DNA from: Verrucomicrobiota bacterium
GTDB lineage: Bacteria > Verrucomicrobiota > Verrucomicrobiia > Limisphaerales > UBA9464
DNA: 33,247 bases
Assembly: GCA_025360495.1 (NCBI GenBank)
Contig: JANYCC010000322.1
Coordinates: 1-33,247, forward strand
Direction: 5' to 3'
This document shows, piece after piece, positions 8,668 to 15,210 of the stretch; the stretch's first letter is position 1; the number at the start of each line of letters is the position of its first letter. The translations under genes were made by a program, and so were the position numbers. The notes below the pieces were generated by a model that saw nothing but the letters and a program-made list of their open reading frames with translations, was not told the origin of the DNA and did not search any database.

Positions 8668-8757
8668 GGTTCTTCAGCCGAACCGTTCTCGTTCTTGTTA
8701 ACAAGGTCCGATAACCCCACGATTCACCCTCGGTTGGCGCATCGAATCCACTCCCCC

Positions 8758-10383
8758 ATGGCAACCCTGCATGTCTTGAAAGGACCGGCGCCTTTGACCG
8801 GTGCGGTCCACGGATTGCAAGAAACCGGTCAGGAACTGGGTCGCTCACCCGACGCCGGGATTGTCCTCGCCGACCGGGGGGTGAGCCGACGCCACGCCCG
8901 CATCTGGCATCGGGAGGGACATTGGTACGTGGAGGATCTGGGCAGCAGCAACGGCACCCATGTCAACGGGTTGAAAACCTTGCACCCGGTCAAACTCAGG
9001 TCCGGCGACCAACTCCAGGTGGGACCGTTCATCCTGGCCTTCACCGACGATTCCCAAGGCTCCGAAAATGCTCGGATTCTGAGCCAGACGATCGCCGGTC
9101 CGACGAGTGACGAGGTCTACCGCGACAGTTCGGGACGCCGTCTCCGTGCGATCCTGGAACTGACCCGCAGCCTTGGGTCGCTGTCCGACCGGGAATCCCT
9201 TTTCGCACGGGTCGCCTTTCACCTGTTCCAACTGTTCCCTGGCGCGGACCGCATCCTCATGTTGGAAGGTTCGCCGGAGAACCTCCGCGTAACCGGAGGC
9301 GAGATGCGGGGCGGCGGAACGGCGGTCAACCGGGCGTATAGCCGGACGCTGCTGCATCGTGTGACCATGGAGAACATCGGCCTGGTGGCGTCCCAATCGG
9401 TGGATATGGGGGGATTTGGCGGACATTCCCTGGTGGAGATGGGGGTCCAATCCTTCATCTGCGCCCCGTTGCATGATGAGACGGGCCAACCGACGGGCGC
9501 GCTGCTTCTCGACCGTTTCCAACCGGGTCCCCCCTTCCCGCACGATGACCTGATGCTGCTGACGACGATCGCGATCCAGGTGTCGATCAGCCTGCAGAAT
9601 CACCGGCTTCAATCCCGCCTGCTGGACCAGGCCCGGTTGCAACGCGACCTGGCCCTGGCGCGGGACATCCAACAGGGTTACCTGCCCACCGTGGTGCCGG
9701 ACAGCATCGGGCGGACGCACGAACTGGCGGCGATGCTCACGCCCGCGCAGGAGGTCGCCGGGGATTTCTATGATTATTTCCCCTTGGATCCTGCGACCTC
9801 CCTGTTGGTGGTCGGGGATGTGGCCGGCAAGGGGATCACCGCGGCGTTGTTTCTCACTTCGGTCCGGGCCCTGCTCCGACATCTGTCCACCACCACGCGC
9901 GATCCCGGGGAATTGTTGGTCCGGCTCAACAACGCCATCTCCGCCGACAACCCCAACGGACTGTTCGTCACCCTGGCGGTGGCGAGGTTCGAATCCGACA
10001 CGGGCCGCCTGACCCTGGCCACCGGGGGTCATCCCGCGCCCATCCTGTTCCGCCCCGGGAAGCAGGCCGCGCCCCTGGCCGGACTCTCCGGGCACCTGAT
10101 CGGATATGACACTTTGGATCAGCCGTTCCCGACGATCAACGCGACGCTGGAACCGGGGGAGGCGCTGATGTTTTATACCGATGGGGTGACGGAATCCCAT
10201 GGGAAACTCCAGTCGCCGGCGATGTATGGTGAGAAGCGCCTGTGCCGATTCCTTGCGGCACAAAGTCCCGAGCTCTCGCTGGACCGGATTCATTGCAACC
10301 TGTGCGACGAACTCGAGCGGCATTCCGGGAGTCCCTTGATGGAAGACGATGTGACGCTGCTGTCGATCCGGAGACGGGTGTGA
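8758..10383 (+). CDS. FHA-GAF-PP2C (SpoIIE-type) serine phosphatase
   Basis: A 541-residue cytoplasmic signalling protein. The FHA domain (about 1-95) keeps the phosphothreonine-binding set G28-R29, S43-R44-R45-H46 and N65-G66-T67 with N70. A GAF-like sensor domain follows (about 130-280). A PP2C_SIG domain (about 300-541) has the metal-binding acidic motifs GDFYDY (D336), GDVAGKG (D354) and TDGVTESH (D475). The architecture is that of RsbU-like phosphatases that dephosphorylate an anti-sigma-factor antagonist in partner switching. No kinase, STAS protein or sigma factor is encoded beside it, so its partner must lie elsewhere. ATG 8758 was chosen because it places the FHA first strand at the N-terminus; no Shine-Dalgarno is visible. 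The gene is divergent from the PQQ-like gene. Confidence 0.92.
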   Translation: MATLHVLKGPAPLTGAVHGLQETGQELGRSPDAGIVLADRGVSRRHARIWHREGHWYVEDLGSSNGTHVNGLKTLHPVKLRSGDQLQVGPFILAFTDDSQGSENARILSQTIAGPTSDEVYRDSSGRRLRAILELTRSLGSLSDRESLFARVAFHLFQLFPGADRILMLEGSPENLRVTGGEMRGGGTAVNRAYSRTLLHRVTMENIGLVASQSVDMGGFGGHSLVEMGVQSFICAPLHDETGQPTGALLLDRFQPGPPFPHDDLMLLTTIAIQVSISLQNHRLQSRLLDQARLQRDLALARDIQQGYLPTVVPDSIGRTHELAAMLTPAQEVAGDFYDYFPLDPATSLLVVGDVAGKGITAALFLTSVRALLRHLSTTTRDPGELLVRLNNAISADNPNGLFVTLAVARFESDTGRLTLATGGHPAPILFRPGKQAAPLAGLSGHLIGYDTLDQPFPTINATLEPGEALMFYTDGVTESHGKLQSPAMYGEKRLCRFLAAQSPELSLDRIHCNLCDELERHSGSPLMEDDVTLLSIRRRV

Positions 10384-10433
10384 GCGGGGTGGGTGCATCT
10401 CCGGGTTGTGGGTGGGAAGACCGCCGGGATTTT

Positions 10434-10575
10434 GAACAACAACAAAGGGCGCGAAGGGCGCGAAAACATCTCCTCAATAAAAAGAACATCCTCCCCCGCG
10501 GCGGCGTGCAGACGGTGACTTTCCACGCCTCCAATCATTCCCGGGCTTCGTGGACTTGGCACCCTTTGTTGTTCC
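10434..10575. repeat. Long inverted repeat E
   Basis: The left arm at 10434-10464 (GAACAACAACAAAGGGCGCG then AAGGGCGCGAA) faces the right arm at 10547-10575 (TTCGTGGACTTGGCACCC then TTTGTTGTTCC) across about 82 bases. The strongest match is AACAACAAAGGG with CCCTTTGTTGTT. The left arm is internally repetitive (AAGGGCGCG twice). It sits 3' of the phosphatase gene and could form a large cruciform or RNA hairpin. Confidence 0.7.
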
Positions 10576-10707
10576 ATCTTACCGGGCCCGTTTTACCCGC
10601 GTTTCAAAGATGCGTCCGAGCGGGCAGGGGGCGTTCATCGGACTGGACGGGGATGGCGCCGGTGGGCAATGTCAACCGGTTGAACTTTGCAAAAACAGAG
10701 GCCGCTC

Positions 10708-10820
10708 GGAGGGACGAGTCACTCGAGTCCCATCCCTTGATCCAAGTGTGCGTCAGGAGTGGGACTCTCGGAGCTCGTCCCTCCATGCGTCCCTCCATGC
10801 GTCTCTCCATGCGTCTCTCC
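10708..10820. repeat. Inverted repeat F with 12-bp tandem tail
   Basis: Arms at about 10708-10732 and 10759-10784 (GGAGGGACGAG...GAGTCCCA facing TGGGACTC...CTCGTCCCTCC) are separated by 26 bases. The right arm runs straight into three 12-bp units ATGCGTCYCTCC (10785-10796, 10797-10808, 10809-10820), and the first tandem unit shares its GTCCCTCC end with the arm. It ends 38 bases before the FkbM start codon, so copy number could alter the leader of that gene. Confidence 0.8.
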
Positions 10821-10858
10821 ACCCGCCGTTCCGAAGGCGCCCGGCTCATCCATCTGCC

Positions 10859-11647
10859 ATGAGGAATCTCACCCGGTCGCTGCTGCTGGCGTTGAACAAA
10901 CTTCCCCGCATCGGCCCAAAACTGGACGCCCTCTGCCTGGAATATCACGGGATCCACGAGAACCAGGGCTACGATCACCATTCCAACGGGGAAGCCTGGC
11001 TGCTGCAAACCCTGGCCCGGCGCAACCTGCTGTCGCTGTGTTTCGATGTCGGTGCCAACCATGGTGATTGGACCGCGATGGTCCAGGCGGCCAACCCGGC
11101 GGCGTCGGTCCACTGCTTTGAAGTGTGTCCGCCCACCTACGAAAAACTGGCGGCCCGTTGCTCCGGCAAGCCGGGGGTCCGACTGAATCCCACCGGCCTT
11201 TCCGACCAACCCGGCGCCATCCAGGTCAAGTACTGCCTCGACGGCGACGGGCTCAGTTCAATGTTCGAGGTGGTCTGTTCCCAGAACATCCGGACCATCG
11301 ATGCGAACGTGATCCGGGGATTGGATTATTGCCGCGACGCCGGCATCTCCAAGATCGACTTCCTGAAGATCGACGTCGAAGGGGCGGAGCACCTCGTGCT
11401 CCAGGGTTTCGGAGACCTGCTGGATCCGCGCCGCATCCCCATCGTCCAGTTCGAGTATGGGATGGTGAACATTTCGACCAAGTTCCTCCTCCGGGATTTC
11501 CACCTCTTATTCGAGAAGCGCGGATATAAGGTGGGCAAGTTGTTCCCGACCTCGGTCCGGTTCCGGGATTACCGCTTTGAGGATGAGGATTTCCGTGGGC
11601 CAAATTATATAGCCGCAGCACCGGAGCTGGCGTCGTTGCTGGCCTGA
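10859..11647 (+). CDS. FkbM family SAM-dependent methyltransferase
   Basis: A 262-residue Rossmann-fold methyltransferase. The SAM-binding motif I is FDVGANHGDWT (D63, G65). An acidic residue follows at the end of the next strand (CFEVCPPTYEKL), and the family-typical post-motif KIDVEGAEHLVLQG contains D172. FkbM-type enzymes usually O-methylate sugars, polyketides or glycolipids; the acceptor here is unknown. ATG 10859 is used because residues upstream of it read into repeat F. It stands alone between repeat F and a convergent EVE gene, not inside a glycosyltransferase cluster. Confidence 0.88.
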   Translation: MRNLTRSLLLALNKLPRIGPKLDALCLEYHGIHENQGYDHHSNGEAWLLQTLARRNLLSLCFDVGANHGDWTAMVQAANPAASVHCFEVCPPTYEKLAARCSGKPGVRLNPTGLSDQPGAIQVKYCLDGDGLSSMFEVVCSQNIRTIDANVIRGLDYCRDAGISKIDFLKIDVEGAEHLVLQGFGDLLDPRRIPIVQFEYGMVNISTKFLLRDFHLLFEKRGYKVGKLFPTSVRFRDYRFEDEDFRGPNYIAAAPELASLLA

Positions 11648-11675
11648 AAGAGCCCGGCTCCGTTAGGCCCCGCAC

Positions 11676-12098
11676 CTACCCGGCGCGAACCCCGCCGAGT
11701 TCCAGGATGTGCCGGTAGGCAGGCTCCGGCACCGGCGTCACGCTCAACCGCGAATTGCGGACCAACAGCATGTCACGGGTCGCGGGATCCGTTTTCAACT
11801 GCGCCAGCGTCACCAGCTTCGCCAACGGTTTCACCGGTTCCAGATCGACCGCGGACCAATCCCCCTCGGTCGCGGTCGGATCCGGATAGGCGGTGCGGGC
11901 GACGCGGGCGATCCCGACGACGGCCAGGCCGGTGACACTGTGATAATAAAGGACGGGATCGCCGGCCTTCATGGTGCGGAGATTGTTCCGGGCCTGGTAA
12001 TTCCGGACCCCGGTCCAGGCGGCCCGTCCCTCTTTCACGAAGGTGTCCCACGCATAGGCGGCGGGTTCCTGTTTCACCAACCAGCATTGAGTCGGCAT
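11676..12098 (-). CDS. EVE domain (PUA-like) protein
   Basis: A 140-residue protein that is a single EVE domain: WLVKQEP near the N-terminus (W6), WTGVRNYQARNNLR (about 28-41), then GDPVLYYHS and VVGIARV strands. EVE domains resemble YTH and ASCH/PUA folds and are thought to bind modified nucleic acid bases, but the ligand of this one is not known. ATG 12098 gives the usual family N-terminus (M-P-x-x-WL). Convergent with FkbM (28-bp gap). Repeat B copy 1 lies in its upstream region and separates it from the truncated RF3 gene on the same strand. Confidence 0.88.
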   Translation of the reverse strand: MPTQCWLVKQEPAAYAWDTFVKEGRAAWTGVRNYQARNNLRTMKAGDPVLYYHSVTGLAVVGIARVARTAYPDPTATEGDWSAVDLEPVKPLAKLVTLAQLKTDPATRDMLLVRNSRLSVTPVPEPAYRHILELGGVRAG

Positions 12099-12155
12099 GC
12101 GGCAAGTTGGACATCGCGCCCGCCTGCCGCAAGCCACAGAAGAAACAGGGACGTC

Positions 12156-12304
12156 TCACGCAAAGAACGCAAAGAACGCCAAGGTTGGAGGGTAACTCGC
12201 ACCGGGCACCAAATCATCCTCCAATGAATGAAACATTGCCCGCAGGACAGTTCGGCTGCCGGCCTCTTTGCGGGCTTTGCGGGCTTTGCGGGCTTTGCGT
12301 GAAA
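12156..12304. repeat. Inverted repeat B, copy 1
   Basis: The left arm at 12156-12183 (TCACGCAAAGAACGCAAAG then AACGCCAAG) and the right arm at 12264-12304 (CTCTTTGCGGGCTTTGCG, extended by further GGCTTTGCG words and ending TGAAA) enclose an 80-base spacer. The right arm has tandem 9-mers GGGCTTTGC. The same arm sequence recurs at 13981-14120. The spacer contains its own small stem (TTGGAGG / CCTCCAA). It starts 42 bases beyond the RF3 stop codon in the direction of transcription. Confidence 0.85.
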
Positions 12305-12346
12305 TCTCTTCTGATGCTTTGCCTGCGTCCACACCCGGGCTCCGGC

Positions 12347-13198
12347 TCAGGCCGCGGCCCGGCGTCCGCGCGGCGGCGACGAAAAGCGAAGGAAACTGTC
12401 GAGCAACAATTGAACGCCGAAGTTGTTCACACCCGATCCGAAAAACACCGGGGAAAGCCGGCCTTCCAACACCAGGCTGTGATCGAATTCCGAGCCCGCC
12501 ATCTCGATCATCTCGATCTGTTCCCGAACCGTGCGATAGGTCTGCTCATCGAGGTTTTGGCGGACCAGGGGATCGTCCAGGCCGGTGACATTGACCGGGG
12601 CCCGGTACTTGCCGCCGACCACCCGGTCGAAGAGATGGACGCGCCGGCCCTCGCGATCGAAGACCCCCCGGAATTCGGCGCCGTTCCCGAGCGGCCAGTT
12701 CATCGCGACCGACCGGATGCCGAGCACCGCCTCGAGCTCGTCCAGAAGCCAGATCGGGTCGCGCGCCGGTCGGTCGAGCTTGTTCATGAAGGTGAAAATC
12801 GGCACGCCACGCCGGGCGCAGACCTCGAAGAGTTTCCGGGTCTGCACCTCCACCCCCTTGCCGGCGTCGATCACCATGATCACGGCGTCCACCGCGGTGA
12901 GCACCCGATAGGTGTCCTCGGAAAAATCCTTGTGTCCCGGAGTGTCGAGCAGGTTGATGCGGAACCCGCCGTACTCGAATTGCAGGACGGTCGAACTGAT
13001 CGAGATGCCGCGCTTTTTCTCCAATTCCATCCAGTCGGAGGTCGTCGCGCGTTGGTTTTTCCGGGCGGTCACCGAGCCGGCGAGTTGCACGGCACCCCCG
13101 TACAACAGGAGCTTTTCGGTCAACGTCGTCTTGCCGGCGTCCGGGTGCGAGATGATCGCAAACGTTCGCCGACGCTGGATTTCTTCCTGAAAGGTCAC
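12347..13198 (-). CDS. prfC: Truncated peptide chain release factor 3 (GTPase domain only)
   Basis: RF3 is a translational GTPase that recycles RF1/RF2. The frame encodes a full G domain: P-loop SHPDAGKTT, switch II DTPGHKDF, NKLD specificity motif, and PVFFGSGVNNFGVQLLLDSF near the end. It stops at PPRGRRAAA, after about 283 residues, whereas RF3 is normally about 520-530. Domains II and III (the usual FVFKIQANM region onward) are missing, and I find no continuation in the other minus-strand frames before repeat B. The start is uncertain: GTG 13198 gives MTFQEEIQRRR, TTG 13207 is close by, and ATG 13291 has an AAGGA five bases upstream. The gene is divergent from maf. It is either a pseudogene or a decayed factor. 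Confidence 0.85.
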   Translation of the reverse strand: MTFQEEIQRRRTFAIISHPDAGKTTLTEKLLLYGGAVQLAGSVTARKNQRATTSDWMELEKKRGISISSTVLQFEYGGFRINLLDTPGHKDFSEDTYRVLTAVDAVIMVIDAGKGVEVQTRKLFEVCARRGVPIFTFMNKLDRPARDPIWLLDELEAVLGIRSVAMNWPLGNGAEFRGVFDREGRRVHLFDRVVGGKYRAPVNVTGLDDPLVRQNLDEQTYRTVREQIEMIEMAGSEFDHSLVLEGRLSPVFFGSGVNNFGVQLLLDSFLRFSSPPRGRRAAA

Positions 13199-13364
13199 CG
13201 GTGCCAAAACCGTAACAGGATCGGGGACGTGTTCCCAGTTTCTCCCGTGTGAAATTCCCCGGTTTTTGCCGGAGCTTTTCGGCCTCGGCATTTTCATCCT
13301 TGGTGACGGACGAATTCCATGAAAGCTCCCACGGGCGTCTGAATCCCCTCGCCCGAGATCGTCC

Positions 13365-13940
13365 ATGGCCGCACATCCTCCCGTCATCCTGGCTTCGCAA
13401 TCACCGCGGAGGCACCTGCTCCTGCGCGACGTTTTGCCGGAGTTCGAGGTGATGGACAGCCATGCGACCGAACTCGATGACCGGACTGTCCCGCCCCGGC
13501 GATTGTGCGAGCTCAACGCCGAGCGCAAGGCCTGGTCCGTGGCCCAACTCCGTCCCGACCATTTGGTGATGGGGGCGGACACCCTGGTGTTTCTCGATGG
13601 GGAACCCTTTGGGAAGCCGTCGGATCTCCAAGAGGCGCGTCGAATGCTCCGGCAACTGTCGGGCCGGACCCACGAGGTGATCACGGGCGTGGCCCTGGTC
13701 CATCGGGCCGGGGCCCGGGTGAGGGTGTTCTCCGAAGTGACCCGGGTGAAATTCCGAAGCCTGTCGGACGACGACGTGGAGGCCTACATCGGCTTGGTCG
13801 CGGTGCTGGACAAGGCGGGTGCGTACGCCCTTCAGGAACAGGGCCACCTCATCATCGAGGCCGTCGAAGGCTCCTCCAGCAACGTGGTGGGCCTGCCGGT
13901 CGAACGGTTGCGCGAAGCGCTGGAACGTTGGCCGGGGTGA
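13365..13940 (+). CDS. maf: Maf-like nucleoside triphosphate pyrophosphatase
   Basis: A 191-residue cytoplasmic Maf/YhdE family enzyme that hydrolyses dTTP/UTP or modified nucleotides to monophosphates. Family motifs are in order: ASQSPRR at the N-terminus, MGADTLV (D72) in the centre, GKP, SGRTHEVITGVAL, then KAGAYALQEQG and SSNVVGLP near the end. Length is standard. ATG 13365 is directly before the first conserved strand. Divergent from the truncated RF3; its 3' end faces the ROK kinase across repeat B copy 2. Confidence 0.93.
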   Translation: MAAHPPVILASQSPRRHLLLRDVLPEFEVMDSHATELDDRTVPPRRLCELNAERKAWSVAQLRPDHLVMGADTLVFLDGEPFGKPSDLQEARRMLRQLSGRTHEVITGVALVHRAGARVRVFSEVTRVKFRSLSDDDVEAYIGLVAVLDKAGAYALQEQGHLIIEAVEGSSSNVVGLPVERLREALERWPG

Positions 13941-13980
13941 CCGTTCCTAAGCCGTAACAATTCAGCACAAACCCGGGCAT

Positions 13981-14120
13981 TTCACGCAAAGAACGCCAAG
14001 TACGCCAAGATCAGGAGCGTCCCACCGCCAAAAACAACTCACCAAGCAGTGAGTGGTCATCCGCTCCGTAGACTAGGACCTCTCCCTAATTCTTTGCGGT
14101 CTTGGCGATCTTTGCGTGAA
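13981..14120. repeat. Inverted repeat B, copy 2
   Basis: Two 30-base arms (13981-14010 and 14091-14120) match in 26 of 30 positions when one is reverse-complemented (TTCACGCAAAGA-CGCCAAG words). The spacer is 80 bases, the same length as in copy 1 but without visible similarity to it. It fills the gap between the convergent maf and ROK kinase genes, where it could act as a bidirectional terminator or mRNA end-stabiliser. It has no T-tract. Confidence 0.88.
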
Positions 14121-14141
14121 ACTCCTCCTGCATGGATACGG

Positions 14142-15134
14142 CTAAGACTTCATCCCGCGACGGGCGAGCACGGCGGACCCGGTGATTCCCGCCTCATCCC
14201 CCAACTTGCTGGCGATGATTTCAATGCCCTTGTCGGTGCCGGCCATGGCGTAATCCCGGGCCGTGCCGATGATGATCGCCATCATCTCGTCGGCGAGCGC
14301 ATCCAGGACGCCCCCGCCGAGGACGATGACCTCGGGATTGAGGATGTTGATGAGGTTGGCGACGGCGATGCCGGTGTATTCAGCGGCGTCTTCAATGACC
14401 TTGCCGACCAGTTTGTCGCCCTTGCGCATGGCCTTGCGGAGATCGCCGCTCTTGAGGTCGGTCAGTTCCTGTCCCGGGCCGAGCATCTCGGTGAGGACCG
14501 TTTTCTGCCCCTCTTTCACGGCCTCGGTCAGGCGGCGGAAAATCGCGGTCCGGCTGGCGAGGGCCTCGAAGCAACCCCGGTTGCCGCACCCGCACTTGGG
14601 TCCGCCCACTTCCAGCACCATGTGGCCGATCTCGCCGGCGGTGCGGTTGAACCCGCCGTAAAGTTCGCCGTTGATGATCAGTCCGCCGCCAATGCCGGTT
14701 CCCACAAAAATGCCCAGCATATGCCTGGGACGCCCCCCCAATTCCACCGCATGCACCCCCAGCGCGCACACATTGCAGTCATTCTCAATGAAGACCGGGA
14801 CATCGAGCATCTTCTCGAGATCCTTTTTCAGGGGGGCGTCCTTCCAACGCAGATTCGGGGCGAAGATCACCTCGCCGGACTCGGGATTGATGGCCCCCGG
14901 GGCGCCAATGCCGATGGCCCGGACCTGTTTGAGCGAAAAATCGGCTTCATCGACGGCATCGCGCACACAGCGGGCGATGCGTTCGACGACGGCGGTATAA
15001 CCGCGTTCGGCCTTGGTCGTGAGCTTGGCGCTCGAAAGGCGCTTGAGCTGCGGACTGAAGACCCCGGCGAGGACCTTGGTGCCACCAAGGTCGACCCCGA
15101 CAATGAGATCCTGCTTGGAAGATGCCTCGGCCAT
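14142..15134 (-). CDS. ROK family sugar kinase (glucokinase-like)
   Basis: A 330-residue ASKHA-fold kinase. The phosphate-binding motif is VDLGGTKVLAGV (D15), the catalytic Asp lies in ENDCNVCALG (D119), the ROK helix is GEIGH (H171), and the zinc site is CGCGNRGC (C181, C183, C188). These are the complete signature of sugar-phosphorylating ROK enzymes; glucose is the commonest substrate, but this cannot be read from sequence alone. No N-terminal helix-turn-helix is present, so it is not a ROK repressor. ATG 15134 is preferred over a further upstream ATG-less extension because the protein then starts 11 residues before the first strand. Next to secreted carbohydrate-active genes upstream on the same strand (15211-17993). 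Confidence 0.93.
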   Translation of the reverse strand: MAEASSKQDLIVGVDLGGTKVLAGVFSPQLKRLSSAKLTTKAERGYTAVVERIARCVRDAVDEADFSLKQVRAIGIGAPGAINPESGEVIFAPNLRWKDAPLKKDLEKMLDVPVFIENDCNVCALGVHAVELGGRPRHMLGIFVGTGIGGGLIINGELYGGFNRTAGEIGHMVLEVGGPKCGCGNRGCFEALASRTAIFRRLTEAVKEGQKTVLTEMLGPGQELTDLKSGDLRKAMRKGDKLVGKVIEDAAEYTGIAVANLINILNPEVIVLGGGVLDALADEMMAIIIGTARDYAMAGTDKGIEIIASKLGDEAGITGSAVLARRGMKS

Positions 15135-15210
15135 GCACTTCAAATGCCCAAGTCGTGCGGCTCGCGGCAAGTAAAAGGATCAGGAAAAAACGCACCCCCG
15201 TCCCGGGAAT

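Larger units (their letters stand above)
10384..10858. other. 475-bp gene-free stretch holding repeats E and F
   Basis: No credible gene lies between the phosphatase stop and the FkbM start. The stretch contains repeat E (10434-10575) and repeat F with its tandem tail (10708-10820), annotated separately. Between them is a perfect 12-base palindrome TCAACCGGTTGA at 10672-10683, a possible operator, and a relatively AT-rich GAACTTTGCAAAAAC just after it. Confidence 0.6.

Noticed and set aside
8845-10398. A 517-codon open frame on the minus strand
   Set aside because: Antisense to the FHA-GAF-PP2C gene, whose motifs are all intact; the antisense product has no recognisable feature.
10785-10820. 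Short tandem repeats resembling the start of a CRISPR array
   Set aside because: The units are 12 bp and directly abut with no spacers, and no cas gene is present. The same reasoning excludes the 9-bp units in repeat B copy 1.
12074-12334. A small protein with AKPAKPAKPAK repeats on the minus strand, or a continuation of RF3
   Set aside because: The Lys-Pro-Ala repeat is only the translation of the tandem arm of repeat B, and no RF3 domain II/III residues are recognisable in any frame there.
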